NCBI RefSeq assembly: GCF_024171885.1
Contig: NZ_JAMTCP010000052.1
Span: 1 to 42,838 of the forward strand
From: Streptoalloteichus tenebrarius
Lineage (GTDB): Bacteria > Actinomycetota > Actinomycetes > Mycobacteriales > Pseudonocardiaceae
DNA length: 42,838 bases
Direction: 5' to 3'
Every line of letters starts with the position of its first letter. The first letter of the stretch is position 1. Made by a program: the position numbers and the translations under genes. The notes beneath the pieces are model-generated. The model worked only from the letters and a program-made list of their open reading frames with translations. It had not been told where the DNA came from and made no database searches. This document shows positions 1-7,667 of this stretch, piece after piece.

Positions 1-555
1 AGCAGCACCACCGGAACGCCCACCGCCGCCGACCACGCAACCAACCCACCCACCACCACAAGTGGCCCCACCAGCCAATCCTCATCCGCCAGAACCGGCC
101 CATCCCTGGCGCCCCGCGTCAGCAATCCCAAGAATCTCCGAGGTCAGGACGCCTGTCAGCTACTCACCCCACAACAACAGGCAGAACTCACCTTCACCAA
201 GCCAGGAGAGAAAGGAACCTCCGCATTCGGCGAGTCAGAATGCCGCTCGTCGAACGACAACCTGCGAATCTACCTCGCCCTTGACACCAAGCGTCGCGGA
301 CTAGAGGAGACATACCTCCGCAAGGAACGCTTCCCAGACTTCACACCATCAACCGTCGCCGGCTACCCGGCAGTGCGAACCCATCTGAACGACAAACTCA
401 AGTCGTGCCGTATAGCCCTCGGCGTCGCCGACGACCAGGTGCTCTACATCACCTTCGACCTCAATTCCCACACCAATCCAGAGTACGAGGACCCCTGCGG
501 GTTCGCGGAGAAGGTCGGGAAAATGGTGCTGGACAACCTACCACCCGCACGCTGA
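1..555 (+). CDS. DUF3558-family lipoprotein, copy 1 (5' end outside window)
   Basis: Frame 1 is open from the first base to TGA at 553-555 and matches copies 2 and 3 along its length. The missing part corresponds to the signal peptide and lipobox of the other copies. The visible part starts in the Ser/Thr/Pro-rich linker after the lipid-modified Cys, followed by a globular domain with conserved Cys in DACQLL, KSC and DPCGFAEKVG. The family consists of surface-anchored lipoproteins of mycolata and Pseudonocardiales with no firmly known function. One oddity: the CxW motif of copies 2 and 3 reads CRS here, so the Trp is lost. G+C is visibly lower than in the rest of the window. The product is probably exported and membrane-anchored, but the anchor itself is not visible in the window. 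Confidence 0.85.
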   Translation, partial: SSTTGTPTAADHATNPPTTTSGPTSQSSSARTGPSLAPRVSNPKNLRGQDACQLLTPQQQAELTFTKPGEKGTSAFGESECRSSNDNLRIYLALDTKRRGLEETYLRKERFPDFTPSTVAGYPAVRTHLNDKLKSCRIALGVADDQVLYITFDLNSHTNPEYEDPCGFAEKVGKMVLDNLPPAR

Positions 556-581
556 ACAGGTCCCCGGTACGGAAGCAAAGA

Positions 582-1205
582 ATGAGCAAAATACAAGGGT
601 GGCAGACCGGAGTCCTCGTGCTAGCGGGACTGATGGTCGCTGGCTGCTCCAGCAGCACCACCGGAACCCCCACAGCCGCCGACCACGCAACCAACTCACC
701 CACCACCACAAGTGGCCCCACCAACCGCTCCCCATCCGCCAACGCTGGCCCGTCTCTTGCACCACGGGTCGCCAACCCCAAGAATCTCCGAGGTCAGGAC
801 GCCTGTCAGCTACTCACCCCGCAACAACAAACACAACTCACCTTCACTCAACCCGGAAAGAAGGGAACTTCCATCTTCGGCGAACCAGAGTGTGACTGGT
901 CGAACGACAACCTGCGAATTCGTCTGGCAAGTGATACGAAACGACGCGGACTGGAAGAGACCTACCTCCGCAAGGAGAGGTTTCCAGACTTCACGCCGTC
1001 AACCGTAGACGGCTACCCGGCGGTTCGAACAGGACGTAATGACAAGATCAAGTCATGCCGCGTCGACCTCGGCGTTGCCGACGACCAGGTCCTCTACATC
1101 GAATTCGACCGCAATTCCCGCAACAATCCGGAGTATGAAGACCCCTGCGGGTTCGCGGAGAAGGTCGGGAAGATGGTGCTGGACAACCTACCACCCGCAC
1201 GCTGA
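582..1205 (+). CDS. DUF3558-family lipoprotein, copy 2
   Basis: This is a complete 207-residue lipoprotein. It has a short hydrophobic signal (residues 10-21) ending in the lipobox MVAGC with Cys22, a Thr/Ser/Pro/Asn-rich linker to about residue 60, and a DUF3558 domain with DACQLL, CDW, KSC and DPCGFAEKVG. The start at ATG 582 is chosen over a longer in-frame extension to 405 because it creates the signal peptide and matches the start of copy 3. A GGAAG stretch at 571-575 can serve as the RBS. The gene lies 26 bp downstream of copy 1 and 26 bp upstream of copy 3, with near-identical spacers, so it arose by tandem duplication. The cysteines probably form disulfides outside the membrane. Function is unknown. 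Confidence 0.9.
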   Translation: MSKIQGWQTGVLVLAGLMVAGCSSSTTGTPTAADHATNSPTTTSGPTNRSPSANAGPSLAPRVANPKNLRGQDACQLLTPQQQTQLTFTQPGKKGTSIFGEPECDWSNDNLRIRLASDTKRRGLEETYLRKERFPDFTPSTVDGYPAVRTGRNDKIKSCRVDLGVADDQVLYIEFDRNSRNNPEYEDPCGFAEKVGKMVLDNLPPAR

Positions 1206-1231
1206 ACAGGCCCCCTGACAGGTAGCAAAGA

Positions 1232-1858
1232 ATGAGCAGGATACAAGGTTGGCAGACCGGAGCCCTCGTGCTGGCGGGGCTGGTGGTCGCTGGCTGCTCC
1301 AACACCGCCACCGGAACACCCACCGCCGCCGACCACGAACCCAACCCACCCACCACGACAAGTGGACCCACCAACCCCTCCCCACCCTCCAACGCTGGCC
1401 CATCTCTGGCGCCTCAGGTCACGAACCCGAAGAACCTCCGTGGGCAAGACGCATGCCAGCTACTCACCCCTCAGCAGCAAGCGGAACTCACGTTCAGTGG
1501 ATCCGGAACAAGGGGCGTTTCCGACTTCAAGGAGGAGGAATGCACGTGGTCGAATAGCAATCTCGCCATCTATATGGCGCTGGACACCAAGCGGCACGGA
1601 CTCGAAGAGGTGTACCTGCGAAGGAGCACGTATTCAGATTTCACGCCATCGACCGTCGCTGGATACCCCGCGGTTCGAACCCGCCGCAACGACAAAATCA
1701 AGTCATGCCGAGTTGTGCTCGGCATTGCCGATGATCAGGCTCTTCATATCGAGTTCAGTCGTCATTCCGACGGGCGTGATCCTGGGTACGAGGACCCTTG
1801 TGGGTTCGCGGAGAAGGTCGGGAAGATGGTGCTGGACAACCTGCCAGCCGCACGCTGA
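1232..1858 (+). CDS. DUF3558-family lipoprotein, copy 3
   Basis: This is a complete 208-residue lipoprotein. It has a signal peptide with lipobox VVAGC (Cys22), a Pro/Thr/Ser-rich linker and a DUF3558 domain with the same five-Cys pattern as copy 2. It is the most diverged of the three copies. The start repeats the ...agcaaagaATG context seen before copy 2. The PPE-like gene begins 24 bp after its stop, so the two are likely cotranscribed. In Pseudonocardiales such lipoproteins commonly sit beside PPE/EspG-type genes, which hints at a type VII secretion link, but this is inference from neighbourhood only. Confidence 0.9.
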   Translation: MSRIQGWQTGALVLAGLVVAGCSNTATGTPTAADHEPNPPTTTSGPTNPSPPSNAGPSLAPQVTNPKNLRGQDACQLLTPQQQAELTFSGSGTRGVSDFKEEECTWSNSNLAIYMALDTKRHGLEEVYLRRSTYSDFTPSTVAGYPAVRTRRNDKIKSCRVVLGIADDQALHIEFSRHSDGRDPGYEDPCGFAEKVGKMVLDNLPAAR

Positions 1859-1882
1859 GCAGGAGAGGGGGAGGAGATAGCG

Positions 1883-3313
1883 ATGTCCTGGATCGACCGC
1901 CTGTTCCCTGGTGACGACGCCAACTGGGACGGGATCAGCCACCAGCAGTTGTGGGAGTGGTTCTCCCAGCCGAACTTCTCCGGTCTGACCGTGACGAGCG
2001 AAAGCATGTCCGAGTTGGCCGGGCACTTCGACAAGGCCGCTTCGGCGGTGTCCGCCGCGTTGAATCAGGCGGGCGCCGTGTGGGAGGGCGGCGCGGCCGA
2101 CGCGATGCGAGGCGGGGTCGCCCCGTTGGTGGAGCACGCGCTGACGGCCAAGGAACACAGCTCTGCCGTGCTCGAAGCCACCTTCACGCAGCAGACAATG
2201 CTCCACAACATGGTGGTGGCCATGCCGGAGCCGGTGCCGCGCCCCTCGTTGAGCGAGATGTCGAACGGAAGCCTCGTCGACATGATGCTCGGCTCCGCTC
2301 GTTTCCTGGAGAACGAGGTCAAGGCCATCGAGGCCGAGGAGCGGGCGCGGGACATGGCGCGGAGTTACGGGAACTCGGTCAACGCGACCGTCAGCGGCCT
2401 GCCGGAGTTCGTCGAGGCTCCCCGTGTCACCTCCGACGTCACCTCGTCCGAGGGCACCACTTCGAACGACGGGTCCGGTGACGGGTCCACGCGCCAGGGA
2501 GGAGACAGGCCGCCGCGACCGGGGACCCAGGATCTCGACCAGCGGAGCCGTCCGCCGGTTGACGGCGGCGGTCAGGAGCAACGGAGGCCGATCCCGCCTC
2601 TCCCGGGCACCAGGGGTGACGTGGGCTCGGAGCCACCGGCCCAGGTCAACCCGAGCTGGCACGTCCCGAACCCCGTCAACCCTCCACAGTGGAATGGTGG
2701 GGGCGGGCCAGGCCAGGGTGGACCTGGTCAGGGCGGTGGCGGCGCCTGGGCCGTGCCCTCGCCCGTCGTTCCTCCCCGTGGCGGGCCCCAGTACCAGACC
2801 CCTGGCGGGCCGGGTGGTCGTGTGCCCGGCGGAGCTGGGCGTGTTGGTGGACCGGGCGGTCCTGGTGTTGGAGGTGGAACTGGTCCGAGGACTCCCGGGC
2901 CGGTTCGGGGTGGACTGGGTCCTGGTGGCGGGTTCGGTCCCGGTGGCGGGTTCGGTCCCGGTGGCGGGTTCGGTCCCGGTGGCGGTGTCGGGCAGGGCGG
3001 CCCTGGGCAGAGCGGTGGTTTCGGGCCGAGGGGCTCGGGGTTCGGTCCGCTCGGGCCGGGCGGTGGCAGCGGCGCGGTCAACCCGGGCGGGCCGGGTGGG
3101 CCGGGGTTCGCGGGTGGCTCCGCTGGCAGTGGGGCAGGCGCACGTGGCGCGGCTGGTGGCCCGGCGGGCGCTGCCGGCGCGGGCGCGGGTCGGGGACAGG
3201 GCGGCGAGGACACCGAGCACCAGCGACCGTCGTACCTGATCGAGATGGAGGACGTTTACTCCACCGACGTCAAGGTCGCGCCGCCGGTGATCGGCGAACG
3301 CCCACAGGGGTAG
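1883..3313 (+). CDS. PPE-like/WXG-type protein with Gly/Pro-rich tail
   Basis: The product is 476 residues. Residues 1-175 are predicted mainly helical, with W13, a WEWF segment, and a WEGGAADAM segment near residue 68. The last resembles the WxG turn of WXG100/PPE helical hairpins exported by type VII (ESX) systems. Residues 180-450 are low-complexity Gly/Pro/Gln-rich sequence, including FGPGGG repeats encoded by an 18-bp direct repeat. A short conserved-looking C-terminus (about 452-476, with YLIEMEDVYSTDVKVAPPVIG) closes the protein. The start has a strong GGAGGAG RBS. There is no Sec signal peptide, consistent with ESX export. The EspG-type chaperone gene that often follows such genes is not seen downstream. 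The fold assignment is moderate and the substrate role is inferred. Confidence 0.75.
   Translation: MSWIDRLFPGDDANWDGISHQQLWEWFSQPNFSGLTVTSESMSELAGHFDKAASAVSAALNQAGAVWEGGAADAMRGGVAPLVEHALTAKEHSSAVLEATFTQQTMLHNMVVAMPEPVPRPSLSEMSNGSLVDMMLGSARFLENEVKAIEAEERARDMARSYGNSVNATVSGLPEFVEAPRVTSDVTSSEGTTSNDGSGDGSTRQGGDRPPRPGTQDLDQRSRPPVDGGGQEQRRPIPPLPGTRGDVGSEPPAQVNPSWHVPNPVNPPQWNGGGGPGQGGPGQGGGGAWAVPSPVVPPRGGPQYQTPGGPGGRVPGGAGRVGGPGGPGVGGGTGPRTPGPVRGGLGPGGGFGPGGGFGPGGGFGPGGGVGQGGPGQSGGFGPRGSGFGPLGPGGGSGAVNPGGPGGPGFAGGSAGSGAGARGAAGGPAGAAGAGAGRGQGGEDTEHQRPSYLIEMEDVYSTDVKVAPPVIGERPQG
2924..2989 (+). repeat. 18-bp in-frame direct repeats in the PPE-like gene
   Basis: Three perfect copies of GGTGGCGGGTTCGGTCCC (2924-2977) are followed by a partial fourth. 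They encode Gly-Gly-Gly-Phe-Gly-Pro units. The length is a multiple of three, so copy-number change would keep the frame. This is a likely site of length polymorphism in the tail. Confidence 0.95.
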
Positions 3314-3569
3314 CGGTAGATCGTCGTCCGTCCGGCTCGGCGTTGGGGTCGCCCCAGGTCTTCCGCCTGGCCCGGTTTCCCGCGTGGGCAACAGAACGTG
3401 TGCGCGGGATGGTCGATCTGGACAGAGGGTGAGCGCGTGCGGGCAGCCCGCTGGGGTGTCCGCACGAACGCACTCTGACGTCCGTGGCGGGATGTCTACT
3501 GTGGACGGTGTCGCTCCAACAGGTGGATCTCGGCGTGGTCCACTCGCATGGGTCATGCAGCGGGGCGTT

Positions 3570-3613
3570 TTCTGTCAGACCCCCGTGAGACGTTTGAAGT
3601 GGGGGTCCCCCTA
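3570..3613 (+). repeat. Dispersed palindromic element, copy A
   Basis: TTCTGTCAG is followed by 22 nt after TGTCAG (including GTGAGACGTTTGAAGT) and then by the perfect palindrome GGGGGTCCCCC at 3601-3611 and TA. Copy B at 22477-22521 has the same layout and about 80% identity. Copy C at 16013-16052 on the minus strand keeps TGTCAG, the 22-nt spacing and the G5/C5 palindrome. All three copies are intergenic. Function is unknown. Confidence 0.8.
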
Positions 3614-3712
3614 TTACAACTCTCGGGCGCGCCGCGCCCGGCGGACGGCCGCACGGGCTGGCGGACAGCGCCGTGCTCGCGCTCGCGCCTCCGCGGGGGA
3701 TGCCCAAACCCG

Positions 3713-3741
3713 TTGTCGAGGCCCGTCGGCCGCTGTTAGCG
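3713..3741 (+). promoter_or_regulatory. Candidate promoter for the GNAT transcription unit
   Basis: TTGTCG (3713-3718) and TTAGCG (3736-3741) are separated by 17 bp, a reasonable SigA/HrdB-type -35/-10 pair for a high-G+C actinomycete. Initiation near 3748 would give a leader of about 150 nt before the acetyltransferase. This is prediction by eye only. Confidence 0.35.
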
Positions 3742-3762
3742 TCCCACCAGCGCGAAGGACGC

Positions 3763-3849
3763 GTGATCACCGGTACGTGGGGGTTGATGAATATGGCTGC
3801 CAGCAGCCGTCTTCAGCATGCCCTCGTCCGGTCCGCTCGCGGCTGGTGA
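3763..3849 (+). CDS. Possible 28-codon upstream ORF (leader peptide)
   Basis: GTG at 3763 lies 5 nt after a GAAGGA-like RBS (3754-3759) and is followed by 28 codons to TGA at 3847-3849. It contains two tight Trp codons (residues 6 and 28) and an LMNMAASSRL stretch. It lies wholly inside the predicted leader of the GNAT gene. A small inverted repeat, GGTCGT/ACGACC at 3865-3881, sits directly before the GNAT ribosome-binding site. The arrangement resembles a translation attenuator. With no comparative data, coding status is doubtful. Confidence 0.25.
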   Translation: MITGTWGLMNMAASSRLQHALVRSARGW

Positions 3850-3894
3850 GCAGCCCGTGGACCGGGTCGTTCCTCACGACCAGGAAGTGACCAC

Positions 3895-4425
3895 GTGTCT
3901 TCGTTCTCTTCATCCACCACCGACCTGACCACCGAGCGCCTCGTCCTGCGGACCTGGCCCGCCGGTGACGTCTCCGCCGTCCTCGCGGGCTCGCGCCTGC
4001 CGCACTGGGCCGAGGACTTCCCCGCCGAGGGGGACGGCGTCATCGCCGGCTTCATCGCCGAGAGCCCCGAATCCCTGGGCGAGTACGGACAACGGCAGAT
4101 CATCGAACGCGCCAGCGGTCTCGTGGTCGGTTCGCTCGGCCTGTTCTGGCCGCCCCGGGACGGCATCGTCGAGATCGGCTACGGCGTGGTGGCCTCCCGC
4201 CGGGGCAAGGGCTACGCCACCGAGGCCGCCAGGGCGTTGGCGGAGTTCGCGCTCCGCGCGCCCGAGGTCCACACCGTCCGTGCCGGGGTGGAGTTGGCGA
4301 ACCCCGCATCGGTCCGGGTGCTGGAAAAGGCGGGCTTCCAGCGGTGGCCGGCGGAAGGACCAGCGGAGGAGCCGGTCACGACAGCCCAGTTCCGCCTGAC
4401 GGAGCGGGATCTGGCGCGCGGCTGA
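3895..4425 (+). CDS. GNAT-family N-acetyltransferase (RimJ/RimL type)
   Basis: This 176-residue protein would transfer acetyl from acetyl-CoA to an amine substrate. The opening TERLVLRTW is typical of the RimJ/RimL (Acetyltransf_3) branch. The acetyl-CoA pyrophosphate loop is R103-G-K-G-Y-A with the preceding GYGV strand. The NPASVRVLEKAGF motif (136-148) is the family's C-terminal signature. The GTG start is supported by AGGAAG at 3882-3887. The substrate could be a ribosomal protein N-terminus, another protein, or a small molecule such as an antibiotic, and the sequence does not decide. The gene is convergent with the flavohemoprotein gene and separated from it by a strong bidirectional hairpin. 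Confidence 0.9.
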   Translation: MSSFSSSTTDLTTERLVLRTWPAGDVSAVLAGSRLPHWAEDFPAEGDGVIAGFIAESPESLGEYGQRQIIERASGLVVGSLGLFWPPRDGIVEIGYGVVASRRGKGYATEAARALAEFALRAPEVHTVRAGVELANPASVRVLEKAGFQRWPAEGPAEEPVTTAQFRLTERDLARG

Positions 4426-4440
4426 TCCACACCGGGTGAG

Positions 4441-4477
4441 ACGGACCCCGTGCCCCACGACGGGGCACGGGGTCCGT
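4441..4477. terminator. Bidirectional hairpin between convergent genes
   Basis: A perfect 16-bp stem (ACGGACCCCGTGCCCC pairing with 4462-4477, 5-nt loop) lies between the GNAT stop (4425) and the flavohemoprotein stop (4483). There is no clear U-tract, as is common in actinomycetes. Confidence 0.8.
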
Positions 4478-4482
4478 TCCGC

Positions 4483-5652
4483 TCAGTCCAGGGTGAACGG
4501 GTCGTACTTGATCCGGTCCAGCGGTGTGCCGGCGACGAGCATCCGCGAGACGGTCGCGCGGATCATGCCCGGCGAGCCGCAGACCAGCACGTCGCGGTCC
4601 GACCAGGCGCCGTAGCGGGTGACCGCGTCCGCCAGGGTGCCGTGCTCCGCGCCGTGCATCCGCTCGTTCTCCAGCACCGGCACGACCGTGAGCCACGGGT
4701 TGCCCATGGCGATGCGTTGCAGGTTCTCCAGGTCGTACAGGTCCTCGTGCCCCCGGCCGCCGACGAAGAGGTGGACCCTGGGGTTCTCGCCCCACCCCGC
4801 CATCTCGTCCAGGATCGCCCGCATCGGCGCGACGCCGGTGCCGCCGGCGACCATCAGCAGGTCGCGGTGGGTCCGCCGGTCGTAGCCGAGCCGGCCCATC
4901 GGCGGGCCAATCCGCCAGACGTCGCCGAGCCGGGAGTGGCCGACGATCGACCGGCTCACCCAGCCGTCGGGCACCGAGCGCACGTGGAACTCGATGACGC
5001 CGTCCGCGCGGGGGGCGTTGGCGGGGGACAGGTACCGCCACAGGCGGGGGCGCTGCGGCACCTCCACGCTGAGGTACTGCCCCGCCCGGTAAGGGACCTG
5101 GTACTCCGGCTGCACCCGCACCACGGCCAGGTCCCAGCTCAGGCGCTGGTGGTCGACCACCTGGGCCGGCCACCACGCCGGGTTGTCGTCGGCCGCCGCG
5201 GCGTCCTGCATGGTCCGCGCCATGATCCGGTACGCCTCGTACCAGGCGCGCTCGACGGTGGGGCTCCACGCGTCGCCGCAGAACTTCTTCAGCGCGCCGA
5301 CCAGCGCGGTGCCGACCGCCTCGTAGTGCGCGCTGACCACGCCGAACTTGCGGTGGTCGCGGCCGAGTTGGCGGAGGAAGGGGATCAGGTCGTCGGGGCG
5401 GTCCACCATCTGCACGACGTGGACCAGCGCGCGCAGCAGGCGGCTGCGCTGCACCTCCATGTTCACCGGGAACAGCTCGCGTGTGGCGGGCGCGATGCTG
5501 AACAACATCCCGTAGAAGAACTTGGCGACTTCGTCCGCCCGCGGCTCGACCACCGCGAAGCTCTCGCGGATCATGCGCACCATGGCGCTGACTCCCGACG
5601 GGGGCTCGCGGCGTGGCGGCGGGACTGGGGTAAGCACGGCGTTCGCGGTCAT
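4483..5652 (-). CDS. Flavohemoprotein-like globin/FAD/NAD(P) reductase
   Basis: This 389-residue protein has the flavohemoglobin architecture. Residues 25-150 form a globin domain with a B10-type Tyr47 and a candidate proximal haem ligand His100 (DHRKFGV). A ferredoxin-reductase FAD-binding barrel follows at about 165-260, with the flavin motif R206-Y-L-S. The NAD(P)-binding domain has G270-GTGVAP and a late VCGSPGM motif. Such enzymes oxidise nitric oxide to nitrate, or reduce it, using NAD(P)H. Substrate is inferred from the family. The start ATG 5652 is preferred to a 46-residue upstream extension (to 5790) that is Arg-rich and unlike the family; the RBS (GGAG about 20 nt upstream) is weak. 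The gene is divergent from the PNPOx-like gene. Confidence 0.9.
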   Translation of the reverse strand: MTANAVLTPVPPPRREPPSGVSAMVRMIRESFAVVEPRADEVAKFFYGMLFSIAPATRELFPVNMEVQRSRLLRALVHVVQMVDRPDDLIPFLRQLGRDHRKFGVVSAHYEAVGTALVGALKKFCGDAWSPTVERAWYEAYRIMARTMQDAAAADDNPAWWPAQVVDHQRLSWDLAVVRVQPEYQVPYRAGQYLSVEVPQRPRLWRYLSPANAPRADGVIEFHVRSVPDGWVSRSIVGHSRLGDVWRIGPPMGRLGYDRRTHRDLLMVAGGTGVAPMRAILDEMAGWGENPRVHLFVGGRGHEDLYDLENLQRIAMGNPWLTVVPVLENERMHGAEHGTLADAVTRYGAWSDRDVLVCGSPGMIRATVSRMLVAGTPLDRIKYDPFTLD

Positions 5653-5885
5653 GGTCCGGGCGCAGTCTTCTCCAGGTTGTCCGGTGCGCCGGCGAGGCGC
5701 GCCGTTGCTGTCGTCATGCATCCCCCGACGGGGGTGGACACTAACTCGGTTCGGAGCCCTCTTTCTCCTTGATGCCACCTTCGGGTGCACTTGTGCTACT
5801 GCCAGTAGATCACTGCTGCGAAGGACGGGGGAACAACCGGGGCCGGATGTGCACGCGCGGTCTCGTTCATGACACGGTGGGGCAC

Positions 5886-6737
5886 GTGACCCCCGACACC
5901 CTCGTCCCGACCGGCATCGCCGGTCCCGAGTTGTTGGAGCTGGAACTGGCCGAGGGCGCGCCCTCCCTCCCCCACGCGCCCGCCCCCTCCGCCCAGTTCG
6001 CCGACCGGTCGCCCGCCGCCGCGCCGACCGACCGGCCCCGGGACGGCGACCCGCCGCCCGACCCCCTCCAGGACGACCTGCCGCGCGGGATGCCCGGCTC
6101 GCAGGGCGAACACCTGTTGCAGTGCGCCTACGGCACCCAGGACCGGGCGCGGCGCTTCTACACGCAGCAGGTGCTCGACCGCCTGAACCCGGCGATGATC
6201 GAGTTCATCGGCCGGATGGACATGGCGTTCGTGGCGACGGCCGACTCGCGCGGCGAGTGCGACGCGTCGCTGCGCTGCGGTCCCCGCGGGTTCATCCAGG
6301 TGATCGACGACCGCCACCTGGCCTACCCGGAGTACCGGGGCAACGGCGTGCTGGCGAGCCTGGGGAACATCAGCGAGAACCCGCACGTGGGCATCCTCCT
6401 CGTCGACTTCGTCACGGACCTGATCGGACTGCACGTCAACGGACGCGCCCGGATCATCGAGGACATCGACCTCCGACTCACCTACCCTGAGCTCCCCGAC
6501 GACTTCGAACGCGGACGCACACCGGAGCGGTGGGTCGTGGTGGAGGTCGAGGAGGCCTACATCCACTGCCGCAAGCACATCCCCCGGATGGTGCCGGTGG
6601 TGCGGAACCGCCCGTGGGGCACCGACGACACCAAGCGCAAGGGCGGCGACTACTTCAACGCCAAGGCCGAGCCCCGCCCGTGGGTCATCCCCGAGGACGC
6701 CGACCGGGCCGACCAACCGGTGGCCAGTCAGCTCTGA
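5886..6737 (+). CDS. Pyridoxamine 5'-phosphate oxidase-fold (split-barrel) protein
   Basis: The product is 283 residues. The first ~75 are Pro/Ala-rich and probably disordered. Residues 95-240 match the flavin/F420-binding split barrel of the PNPOx superfamily, with MDMAFVATADSRGECDASLRCG, a GNGVLASLGNI segment and a VNGRARI strand. Members bind FMN, F420 or haem, and many are reductases of unknown substrate. The GTG start follows GGTGGGG; upstream in-frame codons to 5769 lack an RBS. It is divergent from the flavohemoprotein gene with a 233-bp shared regulatory region, suggesting a joint redox or nitrosative-stress role, which is inference. A strong terminator follows. Confidence 0.85.
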   Translation: MTPDTLVPTGIAGPELLELELAEGAPSLPHAPAPSAQFADRSPAAAPTDRPRDGDPPPDPLQDDLPRGMPGSQGEHLLQCAYGTQDRARRFYTQQVLDRLNPAMIEFIGRMDMAFVATADSRGECDASLRCGPRGFIQVIDDRHLAYPEYRGNGVLASLGNISENPHVGILLVDFVTDLIGLHVNGRARIIEDIDLRLTYPELPDDFERGRTPERWVVVEVEEAYIHCRKHIPRMVPVVRNRPWGTDDTKRKGGDYFNAKAEPRPWVIPEDADRADQPVASQL

Positions 6738-6766
6738 CCGCCAGCGCGGACAACGGAAGCCGTTGC

Positions 6767-6798
6767 GGGGTGGGGCGTCCGCCGGGACGCCCCACCCC
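6767..6798 (+). terminator. Rho-independent-type hairpin after the PNPOx-fold gene
   Basis: A perfect 14-bp stem (GGGGTGGGGCGTCC with 6785-6798) and 4-nt GCCG loop lie 30 bp after the stop. The following ~280 bp to the MarR gene hold no gene I can support. Confidence 0.8.
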
Positions 6799-7077
6799 TT
6801 CCGTCATGAGCGCCGGGAAGGTGACGCGCCCCGACGCTCGGACCACCGTCAGACCCTGCCGTGACGGGGGCGTGACAACGAGCGGCGACCGTTGGCCCGG
6901 GGCGTCGCGGGGCCGGGCGACAATTCGGACGACAATGAGGTCAACGGACGACAGCACGACGGCCGTTCCCCCGACTCGTTCCTCCCGGCGGAACGGCGCA
7001 CCGGGCCGGGACGGCTCATGACCGGCGGACCCGGGTGACTACGGTTCCCCGGGATCGAGTGGCGGGAGGACGAGCTG

Positions 7078-7530
7078 GTGACCACCGGAAACGGCGAGGC
7101 GGGGCGCAGGACGGCGTTGGACGCCGTGGAGCGGGAGCTCGCCGTGTTGTTCCGGCGGGCCCGGAGCACGTCGATGGCGGTGGCGGCGAAGGTGCACCCC
7201 GGCCTCGACGCGGCGGCGTACGGGTTGCTGGTCCTCATCGACGACGCGGGCCCGCTGCGCGGCGCCGACGTCGTCGAGCGGCTGGGTCTGGACAAGTCGA
7301 CGGTGAGCCGGCAGATCGCCGACCTCGTCTCGTTGGGCCTCGTCGAGCGGGTGCCCGACCCCTCGGACGGGCGCGCCCGGCTCGTCCAGCTCACCGAGGT
7401 GGGCAGGGACCGCCTGCACCAGGTGCGGGCGGAGCGGCGGCGCCGGGCCAGGGACCGGTTCGCGAGCTGGCCGACCGACGACCTGGAGCAGCTCGCGCGG
7501 CTGCTCTCCCGCCTGCACGACGTGCTCTGA
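7078..7530 (+). CDS. MarR-family transcriptional regulator
   Basis: This 150-residue protein has the MarR winged-helix layout: an N-terminal dimerisation helix, then the DNA-binding domain at about residues 40-115. It includes LRGADVVERLGLDKSTVSRQI (recognition helix region) and the wing sequence RVPDPSDGRARLVQLTE, close to the consensus DPxDGR motif. The GTG start is preceded by GGGAGGA at 7064-7070. The ligand is unknown. It lies 194 bp upstream of a second MarR gene in the same direction, but a separate promoter/operator region intervenes. It may be an independent paralogue rather than part of that operon. Confidence 0.9.
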   Translation: MTTGNGEAGRRTALDAVERELAVLFRRARSTSMAVAAKVHPGLDAAAYGLLVLIDDAGPLRGADVVERLGLDKSTVSRQIADLVSLGLVERVPDPSDGRARLVQLTEVGRDRLHQVRAERRRRARDRFASWPTDDLEQLARLLSRLHDVL

Positions 7531-7667
7531 CGTCGTCCGCTCCGCGTGCGCCGCCCGCGCGCGGCACTGCCGGCCGCCTCGCGCGGCGCGTGCCGGCTCC
7601 TTCGGCACTCCTTCCGCTCCCTGTCCGGAGTGACGCGGATCTCAGGATTTGTCGGCCCACTGATCCA

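Larger units (their letters stand above)
3314..3762. other. Intergenic stretch holding dispersed element copy A
   Basis: No convincing gene is seen between the PPE-like gene and the GNAT leader. Open frames here are Arg-rich shadows without good RBS. The stretch contains copy A of the dispersed TGTCAG-N22-GGGGG/CCCCC element (3570-3613) and, near its right end, a candidate promoter for the acetyltransferase. Confidence 0.6.

Noticed and set aside
3384-3890. 168-codon plus-strand frame over element A
   Set aside because: Arg-rich, overlaps the dispersed repeat and the candidate promoter, no RBS; the similarity to a frame over element B is explained by the DNA repeat.
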